This document shows positions 11,651-22,352 of a DNA stretch of 64,000 nt, in pieces. The stretch's first letter is position 1, and each line of letters opens with the position of its first letter. Source of the DNA: Xestospongia bergquistia (Eukaryota > Porifera > Demospongiae > Haplosclerida > Petrosiidae); the NCBI GenBank assembly GCA_963965975.1, contig OZ014412.1, positions 4,962,501 through 5,026,500 on the forward strand, written 5' to 3'. Under the pieces are notes generated by a model. That model saw only the letters and a program-made list of their open reading frames with translations. It made no database searches and was not told the origin of the DNA. The position numbers and the translations under genes were made by a program.

Positions 11651-14600
11651 TTATATACACTCATATACACTGGTATCTACTGGTGGTTCACACTCATCAT
11701 AAATATCATTAGTTGGTTTAGACTCATGTAGACTGTAGGGCTCACAGACTTTCATTTCAATATCTTCATCAGGTCTATAAACAGACATTATATGAAGTAA
11801 CACAAGGTAACAGAAATATGATAACTTACCCACTGTCTGTTCCTTTAATTGTATTAGTTCCCAAAGATATGAGTCTACAGAAGTGAATATGTTTATAACT
11901 AAAAACATTATATATTTCACATACTGTCTGACATATAATAATAACAGTATATTCCCAACAATACTAACTATCACAACAATCAACAGTATACCAACTAGTA
12001 CACCCAGTCCAGTAATAGTACTAGTGTAAAATGAAGTGACTGAAAATAATACAAGTTAATAATAATAATTTATAGATTGTCTACAATTACCTTCATTAGT
12101 ACAAATATTTGATTCTTGTTCTGTTATATTACCAAAAATATTAAAGTATTAAAGTATAAACAATTATTATCAATTAACTATTATTCATTAAAATTGATAA
12201 TGTACTTACTAGTTCCAATCTGTACTTCAACAGGGTCACTGAAGGGACCACTTCCAATAGAGTTCACACCAGCTACACTAATGTTATATACATTACTAAA
12301 TACTAGATCATTCACAATGACATATCTCTCAGTGGTGGTGAGGTTGTATGTGATACTATTGTTACTAATGATCACAATATACTCAATGATTCTACCATTA
12401 CGTAGATGACAATCAATCTCTTCCCATGTGATTTTGTTTGACGTCAAACTAACAGATGAAACCATGATCAAGTTTGGTGATCCCATAGGTTCTAAAGTTA
12501 TATTAAGTTTATATTAAAACATTAAAAGTATTATTTACTTGACGTTAGTTTTGTTTCCAATGATATCATCACTGGACTAGACTCTCCTAGTATATTACCA
12601 GCTCTCATTGTGATGATATAGTTCATACCACTGAACAATTCTCTTAATGTATAACTGAATGTTGTAGTGAACTGATGAGGAGTAACAGAGACCAATGTTA
12701 CATTAACTGATGATAACTCAGGACAAGATGAACTATAGGAAATGTTGTAGTATGTTATATAGTTACCATCTTTACTACTGGGACTAGTCCATTTCACTGT
12801 AATAGTAGTTGTTGAGACATCACTCACTGAGAGACCAGTTACTGGTGTAGGAACTAGACAATGAAATAAAGTCACATTGTGTTTATACAAATATCAACTC
12901 ACCATTAAACCTTAACAATGTTTGTGTACTATTAATTGAAGGAAGATCTTTATATGAGTACACACTGATGTTATAATATGTACTCAATGTTAGTCCATTG
13001 ATTATAACTTCATCTTCTGTAGTAGATAATATCTTGTTAGTATCTACTCCAATAGTAGAGTTAATGACAATGACATATCCATTAGTCTGTGATGACATAG
13101 TCCAGTTGACTTTGATACTAGTCTCATTTAAAATATATATCATCATATTAGATGGAGGACCATTGGGAACTAGAAGAGGATAAACCTAATTAAGATGAAC
13201 AACTAAATTTCATACACCTTGTAATATCACAGTGTCACTGTAGTTCACTCCTTTATACATTGCTATACAGGTAACATTAACTGACACTCCCAGTGGATCA
13301 GGATATACCAGTAGTGTGTTGTTGTATATGAGGTGATTAGAATCAATTAATGTATACATTGAGTTGTACTTCATTACTCCATTCACTAACCAGTAAACAT
13401 CAGTAGTAACATTGACAGTAGTTGTCATACAATCAATATGATATTGAGTATTTTTAAGTTTAGTAATGGATGAGACAAGTGTCCAATTGATTGGTGAAAT
13501 AACTAAATAAATTAATTTAAAATAACCAATATTTGATGGATATTAGAATACCTGACAATGTTTGTATACTGATTATATTACTAGCAGATCCCAGTATATC
13601 TTGATAGGATCTGATTGTGATGTTATAAGTTGTTGATGGTATTAGTCCCTTCAGTGTCATCTCATTCTGACTACCTCCCTTTACCTGTTGTGTCACAATG
13701 TGTGTGTCACTAGTGGCATTGACAACATATCCATCAGCATCAGATGGAACAGGTATCCAACTGACAGTGATAGTGGTAGCTGTCTTGTTGACCAGAGTAG
13801 GAGGAGAAGGAATGAATCCTGGAGCTGAGAGGATTACATATGATATCATGTAGCTATAGTAGTAAAAGTACTTACCAGTTACTGTAAGATAACGATTTCT
13901 TGTAATCTCTGCAACTTTTACATAACATCTATGTATATGATCACCATTATTGTTTGACTGACTAAATACTCCACTATTGATCTTCTCTGCATACCAAGTA
14001 ACAGTAAGTGTAAAGAAAGATCTTATTGTTAATAGGCTGTTAAAGTTTTGAGTTGGTGTTGGATTAATGTCACAACTAAATCCATTTTGTGGTGATGTAC
14101 AGTTTAATTCAGTATTGTTATTATACCACCTGAATTCATTATAAAATCCACTATATACACAATGAAGTATGTATTGTTGTGGAACAACTGTCATATTAGA
14201 AGGAATTTCAATAACACTGAAGTCTATGATTTCTACATGTCCTATAATAGATCAGTAACAAATGACAGTGTGTACTAGTACAATGAGATATAACTTACTG
14301 AATATATGAACAGTGATGATGTTAGTAGTATGATCAGAACAACTACTGGGTAGACAACATTTAAACTCATTACCACCAAAATCAGATTCATGAAAAGTGT
14401 CTCCATCAGGTCTATATACAGTGATGTTAGCTGGAGTATTGGATTTAATACAGCTAAGAGGATTATTGTTAGTACTGGATCCACAGTTTACAGGTTGTCC
14501 ATTAGGATTAACCCACTCTCCTCCAGACAAACTAGAATCAGGTAACACACACTGAAGATCTGATATATAATGTGATGTGCCTGGTGTGATGTAAATATGA

Positions 14601-14771
14601 TTGATATAGGAGCCATTAGGATAACAAGTTCCATTGAACATCAGGTAGATACCTAGAACATTGTTAATAAATAATATACTACATATCAAGTCATTTACCT
14701 GAGTCTGGTGGACAGTTACTAATAACTTCACTGAAACAATACAAGATAGTAACCAGTAGTAGTACTGACAT
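11651..14771 (-). CDS. Ig/FN3 receptor copy M3, open but lacking FN3 D8
   Basis: Eleven usable exons: E1 14699-14771, E2 14299-14652, E3 13876-14241, E4 13552-13824, E5 13218-13502, E6 12903-13169, E7 12539-12853, E8 12210-12491, E10 11925-12039, E11 11830-11874, E12 11651-11774. They total 2499 coding bases, about 832 residues. E9 (FN3 D8) is destroyed: only its last 44 bases (about 12091-12134, with a good donor) remain, and the acceptor plus about 290 bases are deleted. E8 ends and E10 begins in the phase used by E9, so joining E8 to E10 keeps the frame. Tail: PYSLH, DIYDE, VYECI. E2 is the short version (GSSTNNNPL) and E4 ends TLSG. Likely a functional shorter receptor, but E9 skipping is an inference. 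Confidence 0.8.
12091..12134 (-). pseudogene. E9 remnant inside M3
   Basis: The 3' 44 bases of the D8 exon (end of the GNITEQE...TNEG segment) with its GTAATTG donor. The left end of the deletion lies at the ATATTACCAA junction, beyond which sequence from the upstream intron (AGTATAAACAATTATTATC) follows directly. Confidence 0.8.
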
Positions 14772-14943
14772 TATCTTACAATGTAACTTAACAGAACACT
14801 TCTCTCTGACAACACATTTAGTCTATACTCATATAACTACTACACAGTATAAACACAACACAGTTGATATACACCTATATAAAAATTTTCCCTTTCACAT
14901 TATGTTAATTCATTCTTAAGACACATTAGAACTATACACTCAC

Positions 14944-15568
14944 CATTAAACCTTAACAATATTTGTGTGCTATTAATTGAAGGAAGATCTTTATATGAGT
15001 ACACACTGATGTCATATGTACTCAATGTTAGTTCATTGATTATAACTTCATCTTCTGTAGCAGATAATATCTTGTTAATACCTACTCCAGTAGTAGGGTT
15101 AATGACAATGACATATCCATTAGTCTGTGATGACATAGTCCAGTTGACTTTGATACTAGTCTCATTTAAAATATATATCATCATATTAGTTGGATTACCA
15201 CTGGGGGGAACTACATGAACTGTTAATTAATAGAGTATCATCTATTTTGTGGTCATATGGATCAATAGTCACAGCTGTTACAGTTTACAAGTTGTCCATT
15301 AGGATTAACCCACTCTTCTCCAGACAATGTAGAATTATGTAACACACACTGAAGATGTGATATATAATATGATATATTTGGTGTAATGCAATTATGATTG
15401 ATGTAGGAGCCATTAGGATAACAATCTCTATTGAACATCAGGTAGATACCTAGAACATTGTTAACAAACGATGTCCTATATATCAAGTCACTTACCTAAG
15501 TCTGGTGGACAGTTACGAATAACTTCACTGACACATTATAAGATAGTAGTCAGTAGTACTACAGACAT
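14944..15568 (-). pseudogene. receptor fragment M3b (E1, half of E2, E6)
   Basis: A collapsed copy directly upstream of M3. E1 is 15496-15568 and the first half of E2 is 15286-15449. The E2 sequence then jumps, after the VNCNS codons, straight into the 3' end of a long intron 5 (CATATGACCACAAAATAGAT, about 15225-15285), followed by a complete E6 at 14944-15210 (FN3 D5) with intact donor. After that only the upstream flank of M3 follows. The long intron 5 is otherwise known here only from P3, P4 and P5 in the other array. Not translatable as a receptor. Confidence 0.8.
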
Positions 15569-16940
15569 TGTCTTACATTGTAACTTACAAGAACACTTCT
15601 CTCTGATCAATATGCTCAGTCGATACTCCTATAATTACACAATATAAACATCACACTGATAATATATACCTCCATTAATATAGACGTAAACATTTTCTAC
15701 CCACACAGTGTTAATTCATTTATTAAGACAAACCAGTCACACATTGTATAATTCATTTGATGATGTTTTAGAATATATGATTTATTACAAGTTGTTATGG
15801 AGAGTATATAGAATGGATTGTACATATTATTTTAAGTAACTTCTTTTTTGTCAAGTAGTCTAGCAAAAACAGAAAAAAAATGATTAAAATAAAATCAATA
15901 ATATATTATGGATTAGAATGAGTTCTATTTATACTTAGACCATTATCTGATTAAGAATTTATAAAGACATTTTATTATGTCAATATATTACTCCTCTTTT
16001 AGATGATAACATTGTCAGGTATTTCTTTGTTTCATTTATTACAATCAATAACAGTTACATTAATGGAATTATAAATATAAAATATACTGATGAGTGAATG
16101 AATGGATGCATAAATAGATAGATGAATTATATGTGGCAAAAAGGGACCACTTCTGTTAAAACATTTGTGACCTGATTTGTGAACAAACTACTGTTAAAAC
16201 ATCTCAAACATCTCAGTTTTGTATACATATAGTTGCTATATATGCATAACTATTTTACATGAATGCAAAACTGTTTTTTGATATGTTTTAACAGGTTTTT
16301 TTCACAAAACAGACCACAAATATTTTGACAGAAGTGGTCCCTTTTTTGCAAATCAGGTCACATATTAACTGATCTATGATGAATGGATAAATGGAAGGAT
16401 CCATTAATAGTTAGATAACATACATATAGTTAATGGACTTACATATGTTTACTATTCAGTGTGAGGTCAGAAGATGGCTACTATATAACTTTGGTGTTAA
16501 TCTGAGTCAATACAACTCTCAATAGACACTTGATTTCTTTTTTGATGTAATACATTTAGCATCTCAAAGTCTTCCTATAAGGACTTTTGAGACCCCAGAC
16601 AACACCAGGTGGAACTAGTACTACATTGTTGCCCACACTATTGGGAAAAAAAGATTTTCCCCCTTTATATCTGTTGTTATGTCATGTATGTGTTCAACAA
16701 AAGTAAGAAAACAAGTAATAAATTTTTTTGGGAAAATGAAAAGATGTATGAATGACTATGTCATAAACAAGATAGGAATAAATACATAAATCAATATAAT
16801 AATTCTTATATAAATAGCTAATCAATAAATAATCTTTCAAGTATTTAGTCATTCAATCCTACATTGGTAGCAGTATCAGTTTTTAATGCATTCATTCATT
16901 TCTAGATACGTCACATTATAAGACTCAATATATACTGTAC
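15569..16940. repeat. flank B upstream of M3b
   Basis: Proximal promoter block, then flank B as upstream of M1 and M2, interrupted by an inverted-repeat element at 16132-16362. No gene seen. Flank B ends near 16930, where a 5'-truncated hAT remnant begins. Confidence 0.6.
16132..16362. mobile_element. 231-bp inverted-repeat element (MITE) with empty site elsewhere in the window
   Basis: The ends are inverted repeats built on GCAAAAAGGGACCACTTCTGT (left) and GCAAAAAAGGGACCACTTCT (right, reversed); the outermost bases are TGTGGC at the left and TGTGAC at the right. Homologous flank B copies at 2080 and 9270 read GAATTATATTAACTG or similar with no insert, giving an empty site. The insert duplicates TA (16130-16131 and 16363-16364; ATAT is also possible). 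A TA duplication and palindromic, non-coding structure fit a Tc1/mariner-type MITE. It has no coding capacity. Confidence 0.8.
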
Positions 16941-17274
16941 AAAATCATTTGTGTTTGAATGACTCTGGAAAGAATGGTTTCAGTCTCAGACTCAGAAGTG
17001 AAGATAAGTGTTGCCCTTCTTTGAAGGTGGTACTACCTTACTTACTTCCCTACTCCAACTACTCTCAACATGAAGTTGGGTTAACATCATCAACTGTAAT
17101 GAATAAAATTAAAACAACTTATAAGTATTAAGTACTTCTACGTACATACCTCAGTACTTGAGTACAAGTACGTGTAATGTTTAGAAATCAAGGAAGGACT
17201 TAAGTATAAGTACAAGTACCTTTCATAGCTGTACTTATAGTACTTACGCACAAGTACCAATGTACTTGATCCTG
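16941..17274 (-). mobile_element. 5'-truncated hAT-like remnant, copy 3
   Basis: The right about 335 bases of the element seen whole at 3105 and 10491, including the AAGTACTT-rich subterminal block and the GATCCTG end followed by ACATGTAC. The left TIR and the dimerisation-domain codons are missing; the break lies at the ATACTGTACAAAATCATTTG junction. Confidence 0.7.
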
Positions 17275-17282
17275 ACATGTAC

Positions 17283-17512
17283 ATGTATTACAAGGGTCAC
17301 CATGACAACCCTTCAGTGTCATCTCATTCTGACTACCTCCTTTTACCTGTTGTGTCACAGTGTGTGTGTCACTAGTGACATTGACTACATATCCATCAGC
17401 ATCAGATGGAACAGGTATCCAACTGACAGTGATAGAGGTAGCTGTCTTGTTGACCAGAATAGGAGGAGAGGGAATGAATCCTGGAGCTGAGAGAATTACA
17501 TTTGACATCATG
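17283..17512 (-). pseudogene. relic of FN3 exon E4 behind M4
   Basis: 5' half of an E4 on the minus strand (SPPILVNKTAT, TVSWIPVPSDADGY), broken into the shared TGTCATGGTGATCC sequence. Same layout as the relics behind M2 and M3. Confidence 0.75.
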
Positions 17513-17550
17513 TAACTATGTGATTAGATATACACTAAATGTTTAAATTT

Positions 17551-17813
17551 TTAACAAAACTAACATAATTTACTACTAATAAACTACATTATGTTTTGAT
17601 AAATTAACAATAACAACTTTATATAAAACTGAAAATAGTAAAAATAAACAACATGTTACTAATATATTACATACACTCATATGATTAACAAAACTAACAA
17701 TATTTACTACTAATAAACTACATTATGTTTTGAAACATTAATTATAACAACTCTATATAAAACTAAACATAACAATTAACAAATGTTACTGATATATTAC
17801 ATACACTCATATA
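17551..17813. repeat. tandem duplication of about 130 bp at the 3' end of M4
   Basis: 17551-17683 and 17687-17813 are near-identical and each ends with the codons of the receptor C-terminus (ATATTACATACACTCATAT on the plus strand). The inner copy belongs to M4; the outer one is a spare last-codon/3'-flank copy. Confidence 0.75.
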
Positions 17814-20800
17814 CACTGGTATCTACTGGTGGTTGACAATCATCATAAATATCATCAATTGGATTAGACTCATGTAGACTGTAGGGCTCACAGACTTTTA
17901 TTTCAATATCTTCATCAGGTCTATAGATAGACATTATACAAAGTAACACAAGGTAACAGAAATATGATAACTTACCCACCGTCTGTTCCTTTAATTGTAT
18001 TAGTTCCTAATGATTTGAGTCTGCAGAAGTGAATATGTTCATAACTAAAAACATTATATATTTCACATACTGTCTGATATATAGTAGTAATAACAGTATA
18101 TTCCCAACAATACTAACTATTACAACAATCAACAGTATACCAACTATTACACCCAGTCCAATAATAGTACTAGTGTAAAATGAAGTGACTGAAAATAATA
18201 CATGTTAATAATAATAATTTATAGATTGTCTACAATTACCTTCATTTGTATAAATAGTTGATTCTTGTTCTGTTATATTACCAATTACTCTCCATACTCC
18301 ATAACCATTAACAGTGTAACCACGTACACCAAACAGATAACAGGTGTTACCTATCAAATCACTTACAGTCACATTTCTACTACTTGTATTAGTTTTTATC
18401 ATTGGATTAAACTCATCACTAGGAGAACAACTACCATCAAACAAATGAACAGTGTACCCTATCTCATATGTGATAATAGGATAGTCTACAGGAATATAAC
18501 TAGGTACACTCCATGAGATAACAGCCCATGTAATAGACATCAAACTGGTTAGTGTACCAACTGGACCAGGAACTAAGTAGAAAGTATAAACAATTATTAT
18601 TAATTAACTATTGTTCATTAAAATTAATAATGTACTTACTAGTTCCAATCTGTACTTCAACAGGGTCACTGAAGGGACCACTTCCAATAGAGTTCACACC
18701 AGCTACACTAATGTTATATACATTACTAAATACTAGATCATTCACAATGATAAATCTCTTAGTAGTGGTAAGGTTGTATGTGATACTATTGTTACTAATG
18801 ATCACAATATACTCAATGATTCTACCATTACGTAGATGACAATCAATCTCTTCCCATGTGATATTGTTTGATGTCAAACTAAATGACGAAACCATGATCA
18901 ACTTTGGTGACCCCGTAGGTTCTAAAGTTATATTAAGTTTATATTAAAGCATTAAAGGTATTAATTACCTGTTGTTGGTATTGTTTCACTCAATGCCATC
19001 ACTGGACTAGACTCTCCTAGTATATTACCAGCTCTCACTGTGATGGTATAATTCATACCACTGAACAATTCTCTTAATGTATAACTGAATGTTGTAGTGG
19101 ACTGATGAGGAGTAACAGAGACCAATGTTACATTAACTGTTGATAACTCAGGACAAGATGAACTATAGGAAATGTTGTAGTATGTTATATAGTTACCATC
19201 TTTACTATTGGGACTAGTCCATTTCCCTGTAATAGTAGTGATTGAGACATTGCTCACTGAGAGACCAGTTACTGGTGTAGGAACTAGACAATCAAATAAA
19301 GTCACATTGTGTTTATATAAATATCAACTCACCATTAAACCTTAACAATGTTTGTGTACTATTAATTGAAGGAAGATCTTTATATGAGTACACACTGATG
19401 TTATATGTACTCAATGTTAGTCCATTGATTATAACTTCATCTTCTATAGTAGATAATATCTTGTTGGTATCTACTCTAGTAGTGGAGTTAATGACAATGA
19501 CATATCCATTAGTCTGTGATGACATAGTCCAGTTGACTTTGATACTAGTCTCATTTAAAATATATGTCATCACATTAGATAGAGGACCACTAGGAACTAG
19601 AATAGGATAAACCTAGTTAAGATGAACAACTAAATTTCACATACCTTGTAATATCACAGTGTCACTGTAGTTCACTCCTTTATACATTGCTATACAGGTA
19701 ACATTAACTGACACTCCCAGTGGATCAGGATATACCAGTAGTGTGTTGTTGTATATGAGGAAATCAGAATCAATTAATGTATACATTGAGTTGTACTTCA
19801 TTACTCCATTCACTAACCAGTAAACATCAGTAGTAACATTGACAGTAGTTGTGATACAACTAACAGTGTTTTGGAATGTAGTAGTTAACAAAATCCCACT
19901 AATAGATGATATACCTATTGTTATAAATTATTGAAATATCAAAATAATACATTAGAATCTATACCTGTAGTTAGATTTATATTAGTTTGTACATTAATTG
20001 TATTACTAGCAGGTCCCAGTATATCTTGATAGGCTCTGACTGTGATGTTATAAGTTGTTACTGGTATTAGTCCCTTCAGTATTATCTCATTCTGACTACC
20101 TCCCTTTACCTGTTGTGTCACAGTGTGTGTGTCACTAGTGGCATTGACTACATATCCATCAGCATCAGATGGAACAGGTGTCCAACTGACAGTAATAGTG
20201 GTATCTGTCTTGTTGACCAGAGTAGGAGGAGAGGGAGTGAATCCTGGAGCTGAGAGGATTGCACACAAGATCATGTAACTATTAGTACTTACCAGTTACT
20301 GTAAGATAACGATTTCTTTTAGTCTCTAAAATTCTTACATAATATCTATGTACATGATCACCATTATTGTTTGACTGACTAAATATTCCACTATTGATCT
20401 CCTCTCCATACTAAGTAACAGTAAATGTATGAAAGTTTGTACTGTTACTACTATATAGGGTTTGTACTCCACCAATATTACAACTGTATCCATTTTGTGG
20501 TGATCCACATTGTAATTCAGTATTGTCATAATACCACTTGAACACTCTATAAAATCCACTATATACACAATGAAGTGTGTATTGCTGTGGAACAACTGTC
20601 ATATTAGAAGGAAGTTCAACAATACTGAAGTCTATGATCTCTACATGTCCTATAGTAGATCAGTAACAAATGACAGTGTGTACTAGTACAATGAGATATA
20701 ACTTACTGAATATATGAACAGTGATGATGTTAGTAGTAGGATCAGAACAACTACTGGGTAGACAACACTTGAACTCATTACCACCAAAATCAGATTCATA

Positions 20801-21179
20801 AAAAGTGTCTCCATCAGGTCTGTATATAGTGATGTTAGCTGAAGTATTAGATTCAATACAGCGGAGAGGATTATTGTTAGTACTGGATCCACAGTTTACA
20901 GGTTGTCCATTAGGATTAACCCACTCTCCTCCAGACAAAGTAGAATTAGGTAACACACACTGAAGATGTGATATATAATATGATGTATTTGGTGTGATGT
21001 AAATATGATTGATGTAGGAGCCATTAGGATAACAAGTTCCATTGAACATCAGGTAGATACCTAGAACATTGTTAATAAATGATATACTACACATCAAGTC
21101 ACTTACCTGAGTCTGGTGGACAGTTACTAATAACTTCACTGAAACAATACAAGATAGTAGCCAGTAATAGTACGGACAT
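17797..21179 (-). pseudogene. Ig/FN3 receptor copy M4, complete exon set with one nonsense codon
   Basis: Exons: E1 21107-21179, E2 20707-21060, E3 20293-20649, E4 19965-20249, E5 19645-19914, E6 19333-19596, E7 18969-19283, E8 18640-18921, E9 18240-18572, E10 18071-18188 (one extra codon in the helix), E11 17976-18020, E12 17797-17920. All splice sites and phases are good. The only visible lesion is TAG (20411-20413) in E3, replacing the conserved Trp of the D2 sequence TVTW-Y. It would leave a signal peptide, D1 and half of D2. Tail ends VYECM rather than VYECI. It has short E2, NINLTTG-type E4 and the QTLYSSNST D2 loop. It could be a very recent pseudogene or an allele; sequencing error cannot be excluded from one read of the sequence. 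Confidence 0.85.
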
Positions 21180-21984
21180 TGTCTTACAATGTAACTTAAC
21201 AGAACAGTTCTCTCTGACCAATATACTTAGTCTATACTCTTATAACTACACAGTATAAACATCACATTGATGATATACACTTACATCAACATAGATAAAT
21301 TTTCAATTCACACATTTCATAAGACACATACTTACATAATAGTACTACATGCATTGTGCCAGACATGTGAAAAACACGACAGATTCTCCATTTAAAACAT
21401 ATTGACAAACAAAGAATATCTCACACAAAGGTCAAAAGACATATGAACATCTCAATACTTGTCAGTCTTCCTTCCTAGGATAATACCTATGTTGTGACTA
21501 GTTAGGCTAAAGCAAGTTTTTAAGCATCATTGTAGATGTTGGTTAAAATGCTTAAATGTTCTTGTTTCTTTTTTTTGTCTATAACAATTCTGTAAGTAAA
21601 AGATTTAACACTGTTTTCACAGATTCAGAATCTGAAATGAACTATCCACTTTAAAGAAATTAAATCAAGTGATTTTAACAGCAATATTAAATTGTCTCTC
21701 AGATCTATGCCATTTGAGATGACATAAGGAAGTCTGTTATATGCTACCAATCCAATGTTGCAAATGTTTTCACTTTATTTTGTTAATTATTTATTACTGT
21801 TACCCTCATATCCACTATATATAAATGAATGACATTTTCTTAATATACAATTAAAGTACCAACAAGTGATATATCTAATATGTGAACCACTGACGTGAGG
21901 TAACCACATATATCTAAATATAGTAACAAGTGATGTCATCTATATATTGTTGTTATTTTTACCATACACATTATGACTTCAATA
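21180..21984. repeat. flank A upstream of M4 (inverted match to plus-array 5' flanks)
   Basis: About 21180-21780 is the reverse complement of sequence found upstream of P1 (28200-28731), P2 (35570-36072), P3 (48750-49272) and P5 (59640-59987). Marks are a TTAAATTGTCTCTCAGATC stretch and ACTTGTCAGTCTTCCTTCCT. The other minus copies carry flank B instead. The remainder up to 21984 is 3' flank of M5. No gene seen. Confidence 0.65.
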
Positions 21985-22205
21985 AAGGATCACCATGACA
22001 ACCTTTCAGTGTCATCTCATTCTGACTAATTCCTTTTACCTGTTGTGTCACAATGTGTGTGTCACTAGTGGCATTGACAACATATCCATTAGCATCAGAT
22101 GGAACAGGTGTCCAACTGACAGTGATAGTGGTAGCTGTCTTGTTGACCAGAGTAAGAGGAGAGGGAATAAATCCTGGAGCTGAGAGGATTAGGTTTGACA
22201 TCAAG
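21985..22205 (-). pseudogene. relic of FN3 exon E4 behind M5
   Basis: 5' half of E4 on the minus strand (SPLTLVNKTAT, TVSWTPVPSDANGY) ending in the TGTCATGGTGATCC junction. No hAT remnant is attached here; the junction continues into ATAAAGTCATAATGTG-like 3' flank, so this unit either predates the insertion or lost it. Confidence 0.7.
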
Positions 22206-22352
22206 TAGCAATGTGGATGAACACCAAAAATCTTTAGTTTTTTAATGAAACTAACAGAATTTACTACTAATAAACTACATTGTTTTGATATATTAACTAT
22301 AACAACTCTATATAAAACTAAATATAACAATTAACAACATGTTACTGATATA

